This document shows, piece after piece, positions 35,235 to 45,332 of a DNA stretch of 64,000 nt. Location of the stretch: positions 1 through 64,000 of the forward strand of contig NZ_JALPZO010000020.1 of assembly GCF_023507745.1 (NCBI RefSeq), given 5' to 3'. Under the pieces are notes generated by a model. That model made no database searches, was not told where the DNA came from, and was given only the letters and a program-made list of their open reading frames with translations. Position 1 is the stretch's first letter; each line of letters starts with the position of its first letter. Both the position numbers and the translations under genes were made by a program. The DNA comes from Vreelandella olivaria (lineage in GTDB: Bacteria; Pseudomonadota; Gammaproteobacteria; Pseudomonadales; Halomonadaceae).

Positions 35235-36224
35235 TCATAGTAATGGAGGTGTTGCTTGGGGGGTGGAAAAAGCAGCATTGGGCTGTACCCAACGCCCGGT
35301 GAAATGGGTAGCTGTCATTTCAGCGAGTCGTGCATTGGCATAGTGTGAAGCACACTCCTGGGCAAGGCGCCCCACACTGCGGCAAAAACGGGGGTGATTG
35401 GCGCTGCGCCAAATCACATCATAGTGCATTGGCGGTAACGGCTCCGGTAATGCCAGGCGGCATAGGTCACCACGCCGCCACTCCTCCAGCACGGTCGCCA
35501 CCGGTAGCGCGCCAATGCCCAGTCCTTCTATCGTCATACGCACAATGGTCATCAACGTACTGACGCTATGAATACGTGGTTGTTTTACGCCCTGACCTGC
35601 CAAATAGCGCAACAGTTCTTCGTACGGGCGCGCCTGCTTGCCAAAGGAGATAAACGGCAGTGTCCGGCACCAGGCATCACCACTTTCCTTTAGCATTTCC
35701 ATATGCCGGGGCGCCACAAACATGCCCATTTCGTAGGGGCTAAGTGCGCCGTCCTCAATTTGCTCTGGGGATAAGTAACCATTCATCGCCAGCAAAATAT
35801 CCAGCTCATTACTCATCAGCCGTTCATTCAGCACCGGTGAGTAGTCAACGGTCAGTTCAATAATCAATCTTGGATAGCGCTCGGTCAGTCGCTGCATAAA
35901 GACCGGAAACCAGCTATGGGCAATGGTTTCAATGGTCCCGAGTCTCAGTGGTGCAGAAAATGCCTCTTTGCTATCGAAAAGCTTTAAGGCTTCATCGCGC
36001 TGGTGCAGCATGCGTTCGGCATGCAGAAAAAACTCCCTACCGCGCATGGTGGGCTGAATAGGACGTGCCGAACGTTCCAGCAGTAACTCACCTACCGTTG
36101 TTTCCAAGCGTGATATGCGTTCAGACACAGATGGCTGTGTGATATGCAAGCGCACAGCAGCCTTGCGGAAGGAGCCCAGCTGCACTGCCCACACAAAGGC
36201 TTCGAGTTCCTTAAAATCGAGCAT
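35235..36224 (-). CDS. LysR-family regulator, cotranscribed with TRAP operon 3
   Basis: The 329-residue protein has the LysR winged helix (FRKAAVRLHITQPSVSERIS near residues 19-38) and a C-terminal effector-binding domain. It ends 17 bases before the DctP start, so it is likely the first gene of the TRAP operon rather than divergent from it. It faces pxpABC across a 618-base gap and probably controls both directions. Confidence 0.88.
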   Translation of the reverse strand: MLDFKELEAFVWAVQLGSFRKAAVRLHITQPSVSERISRLETTVGELLLERSARPIQPTMRGREFFLHAERMLHQRDEALKLFDSKEAFSAPLRLGTIETIAHSWFPVFMQRLTERYPRLIIELTVDYSPVLNERLMSNELDILLAMNGYLSPEQIEDGALSPYEMGMFVAPRHMEMLKESGDAWCRTLPFISFGKQARPYEELLRYLAGQGVKQPRIHSVSTLMTIVRMTIEGLGIGALPVATVLEEWRRGDLCRLALPEPLPPMHYDVIWRSANHPRFCRSVGRLAQECASHYANARLAEMTATHFTGRWVQPNAAFSTPQATPPLL

Positions 36225-36842
36225 AATGTTTGCCTAACCAGCGTTTGCAGTGGCATTAACGAGGATGTCGGATAGGCGCCGGTAACACGGCCTGTCCTGC
36301 CGATCCATGACGCAATGTCCCACCTTTTTGGGCAGCGGCATTGCGTAGTAATGCAATTTTAAGGCCAGCATACTGCTGTTGGTGTGAATACGCGTAGAAA
36401 AATAACCTCCACACCGCTCACTTCCCCGGGCAGGCTGTACCATGGCATGGCTGGCGACCACATGATGCGCTCCTCTGAAATCGCTCACTCATTGCCGTTT
36501 GTTATTTACAACGGTTCTATGACAGATCATGGCTGGCGTGGGCGTTTCTTTTGTAATCTTTTATCGAGTCGTTTTATTAGTTGATAATCGTATCGACCTA
36601 CAGGGTCAACTATTTTTCCACTTAATAACAGCATGATAGGAAGCGCCGATACTAAATATCGCTAAAAACGATTGGAACTTAACGAGCCAGCTCAATATAT
36701 TGGTTTTACGCCAATAATTAAGTAATCGCGCTAACCAGTTTCATTATTCATCTCCAACAATGATTAACACTGCTTTTTTAACTACCCGCGTTACCCAAAA
36801 AGATGTGAATCACAAATAAATCTCAAACACCCAGGAGACGTT
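36225..36842. promoter_or_regulatory. Intergenic region between LysR-TRAP and pxpABC
   Basis: No gene is supported in these 618 bases; short open frames on both strands show no family features. The half next to pxpA is AT-rich. Two small dyads, GATA-ATCG-TATC at 36583-36594 and CGATA-CTAAA-TATCG at 36647-36661, could be regulator half-sites. AGGAG precedes pxpA by five bases. Confidence 0.55.
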
Positions 36843-37595
36843 ATGGCAATTCCGCTGCTTAACTGCGATATGGGCGAAAGTTTCGGTAACTGGTCAATCG
36901 GCCTGGACGCCGACGTTATGCCCTACGTTGACTGTGCCAACATTGCTTGCGGCTATCACGCCTCCGACCCCCACGTTATGCGCCGTACTGTCGCCCTCGC
37001 CGCCAGACACGGGGTGCGCATTGGCGCACATCCTGGGTACCCGGACCTAATGGGCTTTGGCCGCCGCTCCATGGCCTGCTCACCTGGCGAAGTGGAAGAC
37101 ATGGTGCTGTATCAGGTAGGTGCGCTTGCCGGCATCTGCCAGGCAGAGGGCACCGCACTTAGCTACATCAAACCTCACGGTGCAATGTATAACGATATGG
37201 CAGCCAATCTCGACCTTTTAGAGGGGGCCATGCGCGCTGTGCGTGCTTACGATGCCACGCTTCCCCTCATGGTGATGGCCACAGCAGATCCCGAGCCTCA
37301 CCGCGCACTAGCGAAAAAACTGGGGGTAACCATCTGGTTTGAAACGTTTGCCGACCGTGCCTACGAAGCCAATGGCCACCTCGCCTCTCGCCGCTTACCC
37401 GGCGCTGTTCACCATGATCAGGCCACCATAGTCGCCCAGGCTGTCGCATTGGCCAAAGGCGAGCCACTGACAGCCCTTGATGGCACTACGCTTAACCTGC
37501 CTTGCGATACCCTTTGCGTACATGGTGACAACCCCGAATCCGTGGCTGCCGTGCGCGCTATTCGTGATGCATTTTCGTCGTTGGAGTCAGTGTGA
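36843..37595 (+). CDS. pxpA: 5-oxoprolinase subunit A
   Basis: This 250-residue LamB/YcsF-family protein begins [13 protein letters not shown] and has [12 protein letters not shown] and IGAHPGYPD, the metal and active-site regions of PxpA. With PxpB and PxpC it hydrolyses 5-oxoproline (pyroglutamate) to glutamate with ATP. It starts the pxpABC operon, with AGGAG five bases before the ATG. The next gene overlaps by four bases. Confidence 0.95.
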   Translation: MAIPLLNCDMGESFGNWSIGLDADVMPYVDCANIACGYHASDPHVMRRTVALAARHGVRIGAHPGYPDLMGFGRRSMACSPGEVEDMVLYQVGALAGICQAEGTALSYIKPHGAMYNDMAANLDLLEGAMRAVRAYDATLPLMVMATADPEPHRALAKKLGVTIWFETFADRAYEANGHLASRRLPGAVHHDQATIVAQAVALAKGEPLTALDGTTLNLPCDTLCVHGDNPESVAAVRAIRDAFSSLESV

Positions 37596-38296
37596 AACTG
37601 TGCTTGGAAACCGCAGCGATGGATGCACTCACGGTGCGGCTGTTCGATGAGATCAATGAGTCGAACATGGCATGGATCATCGCCGCCGACCATGCCTTAC
37701 GAGATGCCTTTGGTGAGGCGTTGATCGACCTGATTCCTTCATACACAACGCTACTGGTGCATTACGATTGCCAGGTACTATCCTTTGCCCAGGCCACCTC
37801 GTTGACACGTAAGGCCCTGCTTCATCTGGAGCCTACCGCTATACAAAACAGCCAGTTACACGAAATTCCTGTTTGGTACGATGAAAGTGTCGGGCCGGAG
37901 CTGCCGTTGGTCGCCAAGCGGGCAGGGCTTAGCGTGGAGCAGCTTATTAAGCAACACGGTAGCCACGACTACTGCGTTTTCGCGCTAGGGTTTGCTCCTG
38001 GCTACGGTTTTATGGGGCTGGTGGATGAAGCCATCGCCACCCCCCGGTTAAAAACCCCCCGGCGCCGCGTCGCGGCAGGCAGTGTAGGCATTGCTGACCG
38101 GCAAACCGCCATCTACCCCCTGCTATCTCCCGGCGGTTGGAATATTCTGGGCCGCACGGCGGTGCCACTTTTTGAGTATGCCAAACGGGGAGCCCCCCTG
38201 TTCCGCCCTGGTGATAAAGTCCGCTTTAAAGCCATCTCCAAGGCCGAGTTTACAGCAGTTGGGGGAGATACGACGCCGATAGAGGAGCGCCCATGA
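37592..38296 (+). CDS. pxpB: 5-oxoprolinase subunit B
   Basis: This 234-residue KipI/AHS1-family protein has [13 protein letters not shown] and [20 protein letters not shown], the allophanate-hydrolase-subunit-1 signature. The start is GTG, overlapping the pxpA stop as GTGA. It forms the ATP-using PxpBC complex with the next product. Confidence 0.94.
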   Translation: MKLCLETAAMDALTVRLFDEINESNMAWIIAADHALRDAFGEALIDLIPSYTTLLVHYDCQVLSFAQATSLTRKALLHLEPTAIQNSQLHEIPVWYDESVGPELPLVAKRAGLSVEQLIKQHGSHDYCVFALGFAPGYGFMGLVDEAIATPRLKTPRRRVAAGSVGIADRQTAIYPLLSPGGWNILGRTAVPLFEYAKRGAPLFRPGDKVRFKAISKAEFTAVGGDTTPIEERP

Positions 38297-39222
38297 GCCA
38301 GCCTACCCTTACCGTCAAGCAGGCAGGGCCATTGGCGTTGATTCAGGATGCGGGGCGTTTCGGTGTTGGTCATCTGGGCATTACCCAGGGCGGTGCTGCC
38401 GACTGGATCTCGTACCGCTGGGCCAATTGGCTACTGGGAAACCCGCTGGAGTGTGCCGCCCTTGAAATCGTCATGGGCGGCAACCTGACCCTGGAGGCCA
38501 ACGCGGAGGTTCGCTTGGCGCTGGCCGGTGCTGATTTGGCGGCAACCATTAACGACCAACCACTGATGCCCAATGTCAGTTTCAAACTGCAGCCCGGCCA
38601 GCAGTTGATGTTTCGCCAGCCACGCAAAGGCTTGCGCGCCTATTTGGCGTTCTCAGGTGGTTTAAACGCCCCCAACGTACTGGGCAGCCACTCCTGCACC
38701 GCTCGTGAACAAATTGGCGGCCTTCATGAAGATGGCAAACCACTAAAAACCGGCGACCAGTTAACCTGGAAAGGGGCAGCAGCCACACCCCGCACACTGC
38801 CAAAAGGCCTGGAACCTGCCATGCCGGAACCGCAGTGCGAGCTCACCATGGTGCTCGGTTCGCAGGTTGCCCACTTTGCCGGGAGCAGCCTCTATGACGC
38901 CTTCAATCAAACCTGGAAGGTAGATAACCGCGCTGACCGTATGGGCATCCGCTTAACCGGGCAGCCACTGCGCAGCTCTCTTGGCGGCATCATCTCTGAA
39001 GGCATCCCCTTGGGGGCGGTACAGATCCCTCCAGATGGACAACCCATTATTCTGATGAATGACCGTCAAACCATTGGCGGCTACCCGCGTTTAGGGGCAT
39101 TAACCCCCATGGCCTGCGCAAAACTGGCCCAATGCCTTCCTGGCGCGGAGGTACGTTTACGCTCGATCAGCGCGACTCAGGCACAAGAGCAGTACCAAAA
39201 CCAATTGGCAGCATGGCGTTAG
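38293..39222 (+). CDS. pxpC: 5-oxoprolinase subunit C
   Basis: This 309-residue KipA/AHS2-family protein has LALIQDAGRFGVGHLGITQG at the start and RMGIRLTGQPL and MNDRQTIGGYPRLG later. It overlaps pxpB by four bases. It is the last gene of the operon and converges with the TauE-type gene at 39281. Confidence 0.94.
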   Translation: MSQPTLTVKQAGPLALIQDAGRFGVGHLGITQGGAADWISYRWANWLLGNPLECAALEIVMGGNLTLEANAEVRLALAGADLAATINDQPLMPNVSFKLQPGQQLMFRQPRKGLRAYLAFSGGLNAPNVLGSHSCTAREQIGGLHEDGKPLKTGDQLTWKGAAATPRTLPKGLEPAMPEPQCELTMVLGSQVAHFAGSSLYDAFNQTWKVDNRADRMGIRLTGQPLRSSLGGIISEGIPLGAVQIPPDGQPIILMNDRQTIGGYPRLGALTPMACAKLAQCLPGAEVRLRSISATQAQEQYQNQLAAWR

Positions 39223-39280
39223 CAATTGCATACCAGACTGATCGTCACCACCAGGGGAGCGTCAGCCTATTCTCTCCTGT

Positions 39281-39985
39281 CTAAGCAATCAAGACCAGTC
39301 CACCCAGAATCGAGAATACGAGGACGGCAAGCCTCAGCCGCGCCGCCGGAACATGGGAGTGGGCATAACGCGACAGAAAGCTGCCCAGAACCACCGCCGG
39401 CATCAACAGGGCAGCCGCGATAAGGTGATCGCGGCCGACCCTGCCACCAAGCGCCAGCACGACCAGCGAGAAAACTTCTCCGATCAGAAAACAAGCCGCG
39501 ACGGTCGCGCGCAGGCGCGGACCGGGAGCGTGCTGATAGAGAAGTGCAAGCGGCGGGCCGCCGATTCCGGTCGCGGTCTCGCTGATGCCAGTGAATAGGC
39601 CGACACCCGCGGCCGATGACCGGCGTGGCATAAATGGCTGCGCGAAAAGGGCAACCAGTGCGGCAAGAATAGTAAAAAGCCCAACGGTGATTTCCATCTG
39701 CCGCACACTCAGCGCCAGCAATAAGGCTAGGCCCGCGAAGGTGCCCAGAAACCGGCCAAGCGTGATCCATCCGGTACCGCGCCAATCGATAGCCGTGTGC
39801 TCGCGCCACGCCACATGGGCATTGAGCGGCAACATCAGGACAAGCAGCGTGACCGGCAGATAGGTTGGGTCGACCATCGCGAATACCGGCGCGACAATCA
39901 GAGCAAAGCCGATCCCGACCGTGCCCTGCACCAACGCGGCCACCACTACCACCACCCACAGCAACCCCAGAAGCGATAGTGTCAC
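39281..39985 (-). CDS. TauE/SafE-family membrane protein
   Basis: This 234-residue protein has about eight hydrophobic segments and the TSUP-family pattern (VQGTVGIGFALIVAPVF near the start and GISETATGIGGPPLALLY in the middle). Members move sulfite, sulfoacetate or other organic anions. It overlaps the amidohydrolase gene by four bases (ATGA) and ends the five-gene operon. GC-rich codons are used more heavily than in the nearby pxp and nic genes. Confidence 0.85.
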   Translation of the reverse strand: MTLSLLGLLWVVVVVAALVQGTVGIGFALIVAPVFAMVDPTYLPVTLLVLMLPLNAHVAWREHTAIDWRGTGWITLGRFLGTFAGLALLLALSVRQMEITVGLFTILAALVALFAQPFMPRRSSAAGVGLFTGISETATGIGGPPLALLYQHAPGPRLRATVAACFLIGEVFSLVVLALGGRVGRDHLIAAALLMPAVVLGSFLSRYAHSHVPAARLRLAVLVFSILGGLVLIA

Positions 39986-41376
39986 GACCGCCCCGCAAGT
40001 ACGCTGTCCGCTGTAGGGTGAATACGGGTGATCGGCGCAGCGGCAATCGCCGGGGCAGCAAGCTCACGTATTTCACGCATCAGTTCACGGGCATCCCAAT
40101 CAACCGGCCAGCCGTGCAACAGACGCAGTCTGCCATTGGTGAACACTGCGTCGATCTGCTCACGGTTGCCATAACGCACCAGCTCCCATGTCAGATCATG
40201 TGAAGGCGTGAACTCGGGCCGCTCAAGGTCCACCAGTAGGAAATCGGCAGCCAACCCCGGTGCAATCCGTCCGGTCACGGCGCCAAGGCCCGAGGCATCG
40301 GCGGCCATCCGTGTGGCCGCCTCCAGCCACAGCCAGCCACCGCCGCAGGAACTGTCGCCCGAGGCAAGGCCATAAGCCGCGCGCTGAAGCGATTCCGCAG
40401 CATCCATCAGCCGGAACCCGTCGGCGCGCGTACCATCGGTACCCAGGCCGAAACGGATACCGAGCGCCTGCAACTGCAAGGCAGGTGCAATGGCATTACC
40501 CTTCCAGACCGAGGCAATGGGGTTATAGGCCACGGCGGTGTCGCTGTCCTTCAACAGGTTTATCTCATGCGGGGTGATCAGTGTCGAATGGGCAATCAGC
40601 GCCTGTGGTCCCAACGCACCAATCTGGGCCAGATGCTCCAGTGGGCGGCGGCTTTTAGCGACCAGCGAGCGTTCCACCGCAACCAAATGTTCATTCACAT
40701 GAGTTTGGAAGGTCACGCCCGCCTCCGCCGCCATGGCCGAGATACGCTTGAGCATCCAGTCCGAGCCCACTTCAGGGATCGAGATCGCCAGTGACGGGTG
40801 AACCAGCCGGTCACCCACGAAGGCAGCCAGATGCGCTTCTGCGATCCGGATGATCTCATCGCGCTCGGGGCGCAAGGCCGCGCCGCCCAGGTCATTGCAG
40901 ATCTGGCCCACGACAAGGCGCAGCCCGGTTTCACGCGCCGCCTCGACCAGACTACCGATATGCCCGGCTGAGCGCGTGCCCGCATCCACCGCGGCGGTAA
41001 AGCCGCCGCGCAGGCATTCAAGCGCGGCGAGTTTTGACGACAGATAGACCATATGCTCGTCGAGGCTGCCTTCCAGCGGCACCCAGATGCGGCGAAAGAT
41101 CTCGGAAGGTTCCCCGAAAACCAGCGATTTGCCAAGCGATTGGGTCAGATGCGTATGCGTGTCGATGAAGCCTGGCATCACCAGATGCTCTGGCAATTGC
41201 ACCAATGTTGCATCCGGGTGACGCCATGCCAATGCCTCGGGATCGCCGATCTCGGCGAAGAGCCCGTCGCGCACAAGAACCGCCCTGCCTGGCTGGGGAC
41301 CGTTATCCAGAAGTAAATAACCGGGGGCAAGTATCAGCGGGCCGTCGGCCTCAAAGGCTTTGCGAAGATCAATCAT
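39982..41376 (-). CDS. Amidohydrolase, ATZ/TRZ family (third)
   Basis: This 464-residue amidohydrolase-superfamily enzyme has metal motif FIDTHTHLTQSLG, then QTHVNEHLVAVE, IAHSTLITPHE and GLGTDGTRADG. It belongs to the deaminase/chlorohydrolase group. It is coupled to the TauE-type gene and follows an ABC uptake system with a NitT/TauT-type receptor, so its substrate is probably what that system imports. Pyrimidine-like or guanidino compounds are possible but unproven. Confidence 0.87.
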   Translation of the reverse strand: MIDLRKAFEADGPLILAPGYLLLDNGPQPGRAVLVRDGLFAEIGDPEALAWRHPDATLVQLPEHLVMPGFIDTHTHLTQSLGKSLVFGEPSEIFRRIWVPLEGSLDEHMVYLSSKLAALECLRGGFTAAVDAGTRSAGHIGSLVEAARETGLRLVVGQICNDLGGAALRPERDEIIRIAEAHLAAFVGDRLVHPSLAISIPEVGSDWMLKRISAMAAEAGVTFQTHVNEHLVAVERSLVAKSRRPLEHLAQIGALGPQALIAHSTLITPHEINLLKDSDTAVAYNPIASVWKGNAIAPALQLQALGIRFGLGTDGTRADGFRLMDAAESLQRAAYGLASGDSSCGGGWLWLEAATRMAADASGLGAVTGRIAPGLAADFLLVDLERPEFTPSHDLTWELVRYGNREQIDAVFTNGRLRLLHGWPVDWDARELMREIRELAAPAIAAAPITRIHPTADSVLAGRS

Positions 41377-41426
41377 AAGGGCTCCGGCGATATTCGGAAG
41401 TCGGAGTGATGGGCCGGGAGCATACG

Positions 41427-42380
41427 TTAGTCAAGATCGACCGCCTCAGGTGCAACCGCGCTGAGGGGCGCAGGGTCAAAGAAGGATTTGACCGCCTCAA
41501 GCGTCGGCGCCTCTCCCCGGACCACTCCTTGCGATAGAATCCATTCGGTCTCACCATGCAGAAGCTCAGCCAGGTCGGAGCCCAATCGCACATCGAAAAC
41601 GCTGTCAGCCCACAGATCCGCCAAAACCTCGGGCGTGACGATGCCCTGCATGGCGGCGGCGGTAGCGTCCATCGCTGCTGTTGGGTCAGCCGCGACATCC
41701 GCATTCGCCCGAACCAGCGCGCCGAGGAAGCCTTCCATTACGGCGGATTTTTCCTCGCTCATGCCGGAGTTCACAGCCAGCACATAGTGGGTTTGATATC
41801 CGGGTGCTCGCCACTCCTGATAGCTATCACCAAGTGTCGCGGCGGCGGGGCCGTAATAGGTGGGAAAGGGAACGATCACATCCACATCTCCACGGGCCAG
41901 CGCCGCCACCAGGTCAGATGCCGCGGCATTGACGATTTCGGCCTCGACATTCTCAGATGCCAGCACGTTCGAGAGGTAGAAATCGGTATTGGTGCCAATA
42001 GATGTACCGACCCGCTTACCTTCCAGATCCGCGGCCGAGGCCAGCGGCTCATCTTTGCTAATGATGCGCATGCCCTGATAGCGGGTCAGGTCGGCGATGA
42101 TAGCAAACGGCTGTCCGGTCAGAATGCCGGTAGCAGCAGGAAATTCGGCCATAAAAGCCACATCCACCTGCCCACCCAACAGTGCCTCGAACGCCTCACG
42201 CCCCGAAACGAAGGGCACAATCTGCACATTGAGACCGGCATCCTCGAAATAGCCATTGGCCATTGCAACATCGACCTGCGGGGTCGAGGGGTTGGGATTC
42301 CAGCCAAACACGATGTCCTGCGCCATAACCGGCAGTGGGATCAGGACCGCAGCGGCGGCGAAAGCTTTCAGAATACGCAT
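41427..42380 (-). CDS. ABC transporter binding protein, NitT/TauT (NMT1-like) type
   Basis: This 317-residue receptor has a signal peptide ending at PLPVMAQD, then WNPNPSTPQVDVAMANGYFE and GGQVDVAFMAEFPA, the aliphatic-sulfonate/nitrate/thiamine-precursor receptor pattern. The start at 42380 has GAGG six bases upstream; an ATG at 42392 abuts the ATPase stop. The ligand is not evident from sequence. Confidence 0.88.
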   Translation of the reverse strand: MRILKAFAAAAVLIPLPVMAQDIVFGWNPNPSTPQVDVAMANGYFEDAGLNVQIVPFVSGREAFEALLGGQVDVAFMAEFPAATGILTGQPFAIIADLTRYQGMRIISKDEPLASAADLEGKRVGTSIGTNTDFYLSNVLASENVEAEIVNAAASDLVAALARGDVDVIVPFPTYYGPAAATLGDSYQEWRAPGYQTHYVLAVNSGMSEEKSAVMEGFLGALVRANADVAADPTAAMDATAAAMQGIVTPEVLADLWADSVFDVRLGSDLAELLHGETEWILSQGVVRGEAPTLEAVKSFFDPAPLSAVAPEAVDLD

Positions 42381-42392
42381 GGTGAACCTCAT

Positions 42393-43166
42393 TTAGTGGG
42401 AGGGATGAAGAAGCGCGATGATCTCATCGCGGGTTTCCAGCAGATGAATATTGTCGCGGTTGAGCTTGCGCGGGCGCGGCTCGGTTAGCGGATAGTGCTT
42501 GATGATCCGTCCCGGCCCCGAGGACATCAGTTGGATATCGTCAGTCAGAATCAGCGCCTCATCCACGTCATGGGTGACGAACAGCACTGTCGCCTTATGT
42601 TTTTCCCAGATCCCCAGCAGCAGGTCGTGCATCACCAGCCGGGTTTGTGCATCCAGCGCGCCGAAGGGCTCATCCATCAGCATGACCTGCGGCCCGAAGG
42701 CGAAGGTGCGGGCGATGGCGACGCGCTGCTTCATTCCACCTGAAAGCTCTTGCGGGTATTTCTGGGCATGTTTTTCCAACCCTACCTCGGCGATGGCAGC
42801 ACGGGCGCGGTCGATCTCTTCGGATTTCGACAGTTTCAGCCGCTTTAGCCCGAACCGCACGTTATCGAGTGCGGTGAACCAGGGAAACAGTGCATATTGC
42901 TGAAAGATGACACCGACCTTATCCGAGGGGCCGTTGATTGGCGTACCGTCGATGGTAATACGACCGGTGGTAGCCGGCACGAAGCCCGCGACCGCATTCA
43001 TTAACGTTGACTTCCCGCAGCCCGACGGGCCAATCAGGGCGGTAAAGCTGCCCGGCGCCAGTTCCAGCGAGGTAGGCTCCAACGCGACCATCGAACCGCC
43101 TCGCACGTCAAAGGTGATGGACAGGTCATCTATACAGACATGGCCCTGGGTTACTTGCTGTGTCAT
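42393..43166 (-). CDS. ABC transporter ATPase, NitT/TauT type
   Basis: This 257-residue ATPase has Walker [11 protein letters not shown]-loop FQQYALFPW, signature [14 protein letters not shown], Walker [12 protein letters not shown] and the histidine in [13 protein letters not shown] at 43166 lies just beyond the permease stop. The open frame continues upstream to 43925, but that part is the permease gene read in another frame. Confidence 0.92.
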   Translation of the reverse strand: MTQQVTQGHVCIDDLSITFDVRGGSMVALEPTSLELAPGSFTALIGPSGCGKSTLMNAVAGFVPATTGRITIDGTPINGPSDKVGVIFQQYALFPWFTALDNVRFGLKRLKLSKSEEIDRARAAIAEVGLEKHAQKYPQELSGGMKQRVAIARTFAFGPQVMLMDEPFGALDAQTRLVMHDLLLGIWEKHKATVLFVTHDVDEALILTDDIQLMSSGPGRIIKHYPLTEPRPRKLNRDNIHLLETRDEIIALLHPSH

Positions 43167-43171
43167 GGCGA

Positions 43172-43951
43172 TCACCCCTGCTGCCAGTGGACTAGGCGCT
43201 GGCCGATGCGCTGGACGATCACATCCGTCACCGCACCTAGAATGCCCAGAATAATGAGAAGCGAGAACATACGGTCGGTGCGGATATATTGCCGCGCCTC
43301 TTGCAAGCGATAGCCAATCCCTGACGAGGCCCCCGAAAGCTCTGCCGCAACCAGGCTGAGAAAGGCCAATGCGACGCCCAGTCGAATCCCGGCAAGGATA
43401 TAGGGTGCGGCAGCGGGAATAATCACCGTCAGGAACTCGCGCACCCGCGACACGCCAAGCGAACGCGAGGCGCGCAGATAGATATCGGGAACGTACTGCA
43501 TTCCGTGGTGGGTGTTGAACCAGACGGTCAGGAACACGGTATAGCTGATAACGAAATACTTTGATCCTTCGCCGATGCCGAACCAAACAATAGCCAGCGG
43601 AACCAGCGCAATGGCGGGGATCGGGCGCAGCAGCGTCAGCGCAGGGGCCAGCAGCACCTGCATCAGCACCAGACGTCCGGTCAGCAGCCCGACTAGAACG
43701 CCAAGGCTGGTGCCGATCGCAAAACCGATCACCGCCCGTGACAGCGATGCCCTGAGGTCGAGCGCCAACGTGCCGTTCCGGGCCATCTCGACTGTCGCGG
43801 ACCAGACGGAAGCGGGCGAAGGCAGGATTGCCTGCGGCACGATGTTCAGCGCCGAGAAAAGCGTCCAGATCAGAAGGACAAAAAGGATCGAGACAACGGC
43901 ACCCGACTGGCGCGCAACACGCCACAGAAAGTGGGGTGACTGGGCCATCAT
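43172..43951 (-). CDS. ABC transporter permease, NitT/TauT type
   Basis: This 259-residue permease has six hydrophobic segments and the binding-protein-dependent transport loop [22 protein letters not shown] at 43951 with GAGGAG just upstream is preferred to the TTG at 43969. It is the first gene of the operon permease-ATPase-receptor-amidohydrolase-TauE, divergent from the LysR gene at 44269. Confidence 0.92.
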   Translation of the reverse strand: MMAQSPHFLWRVARQSGAVVSILFVLLIWTLFSALNIVPQAILPSPASVWSATVEMARNGTLALDLRASLSRAVIGFAIGTSLGVLVGLLTGRLVLMQVLLAPALTLLRPIPAIALVPLAIVWFGIGEGSKYFVISYTVFLTVWFNTHHGMQYVPDIYLRASRSLGVSRVREFLTVIIPAAAPYILAGIRLGVALAFLSLVAAELSGASSGIGYRLQEARQYIRTDRMFSLLIILGILGAVTDVIVQRIGQRLVHWQQG

Positions 43952-44268
43952 AATCTCCTCACTGGCCAAGCCATTATTTTTCTTTCTGCAGTTCGTTGCG
44001 CCGACATGCGCTCACATGCCATAGCCTCGGCGGTCAGAATGGACGTCAATTGTTTGTCTGTCATCAGTCATTACCCTTGAGAATGATCCCGTTAGATTGC
44101 CTCAGTCTGTGACCAACACTTCCCCTGTAAAGCGGCGTCACAAGCAACGGCCTTATCTTATGCACCTCATACCGTACTGGTCTATAACCAATTTTCGATA
44201 CCACTGTTGCCAAAAATGCTACAGTTAAACGCCTATATGCTTAACCAGCCACACGGGGGCCACCACAG
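43952..44268. promoter_or_regulatory. Divergent region between the ABC operon and LysR
   Basis: These 317 bases hold no supported gene. A sequence TGGTCTATAACCA at 44178-44190 resembles the phosphonate-locus operator with one inserted base. It is about 80 bases before the LysR start and could also be part of its promoter. Confidence 0.5.
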
Positions 44269-45186
44269 ATGTCATTAATTCTGTTGTCTTTACGCTATTT
44301 CGAAGAGGTGGCCCGTCACGGGTCACTTCGCAAGGCGGCTGACCACCTTCATGTCGCTGCATCGGCGGTCAACCGACAGATACTGAAGTTGGAAGATGAG
44401 TTGGGGGTACCTCTTTTCGAACGCATGCCACGCGGCATGAGGCTCTCTCCCGCAGGTGAAATCATTCTCTACCAGGTGCGCCAGTGGCAGCGCGATGAGC
44501 GTCAATTGCAGGGGTATCTTGGGGATATAAGAGGGGCTGGCAGTGCAGAAATCCGCATTGCCACCATTGAGTCGATGACTGACCGGGTACTTCCGGAAGT
44601 TCTACAGCGCTTTGGTCAACGTTTTCCGAGGGTACGCTTCGTCATCAGTACAGGGGTCACCGCTACCATTCTGGAGCAGGTTATAACGGGAGAGTCAGAT
44701 ATCGGGATTTGCATGAATGCCACACACACACGCAAAGTAAGATTCGTCGAGAAAGTTAACCTGTCCTTTGGCGCAGTGGTTGCGCCAAACCACCCTCTCG
44801 CTCAAAAACCATCTCTTAAACTGCGGGACTGTACGCCGTTCCCGCTGATTCGGCCTGATACCGAGATGTTTGCCGGCTCCACACTGCAAAGGTTGCTGAA
44901 CACTACCGACCTGCAATTTTCCACCCTGGCGCATTGCAACCGTATCCTTTCCATCAAGTCCCTGGCTCGCTCTGGGCTGGGCGTTGCATTTTTAACGCGC
45001 CTGGACATTGCCAGAGAAATTGAACAACAGGAACTCGCCTTTAACGTATTGGCCGACCATCGCCAAGTTAAGTCTCATCTAGCACTGTGCGTCGCTGCTG
45101 ATCGCCCATTACCCATGGCCACAACGGTGATTCTGGAGCAGATCCGTCAAGCTATTACTGCTGTCGAAGACGGTCCCACAAACTGA
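44269..45186 (+). CDS. LysR-family regulator
   Basis: The 305-residue protein has the N-terminal helix-turn-helix SLRKAADHLHVAASAVNRQI near residues 18-37 and a substrate-binding-fold effector domain. It diverges from the ABC-amidohydrolase operon and converges with nicX, so it most likely controls the former. Codon use is closer to that of the nic genes than of the ABC operon. Confidence 0.9.
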   Translation: MSLILLSLRYFEEVARHGSLRKAADHLHVAASAVNRQILKLEDELGVPLFERMPRGMRLSPAGEIILYQVRQWQRDERQLQGYLGDIRGAGSAEIRIATIESMTDRVLPEVLQRFGQRFPRVRFVISTGVTATILEQVITGESDIGICMNATHTRKVRFVEKVNLSFGAVVAPNHPLAQKPSLKLRDCTPFPLIRPDTEMFAGSTLQRLLNTTDLQFSTLAHCNRILSIKSLARSGLGVAFLTRLDIAREIEQQELAFNVLADHRQVKSHLALCVAADRPLPMATTVILEQIRQAITAVEDGPTN

Positions 45187-45332
45187 CCTTCACTGACTTG
45201 CTAAGCGCGCAAGACACCCACCAGGGTGCCTCGCAATCACATGCACTAGGAAGGCATATTATAAAACTGCCGCTAACCTTCATCTCGCTCTAAAGGATGA
45301 CGGCAGCAATGAGCTATCGGATGGCTAGTCAT

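Noticed and set aside
36234-36584. Short frames of 84 and 66 residues on opposite strands before pxpA
   Set aside because: They show no family features, overlap each other and have no convincing ribosome site.
39226-39240. A third copy of the ATTGCATACAAT operator at the end of pxpC
   Set aside because: Only about ten bases match, it is at the 3' end of a gene, and no promoter would be placed there.
42393-43925. A 510-residue reading frame that could be taken as a fused permease-ATPase
   Set aside because: The first ~250 residues are arginine- and cysteine-rich shadow translation of the permease gene; the true ATPase begins at the ATG at 43166.
45215-45228. CACCC/GGGTG inverted repeat between the LysR gene and nicX, as a terminator
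   Set aside because: The stem is only five pairs with no U-run, too weak to support.
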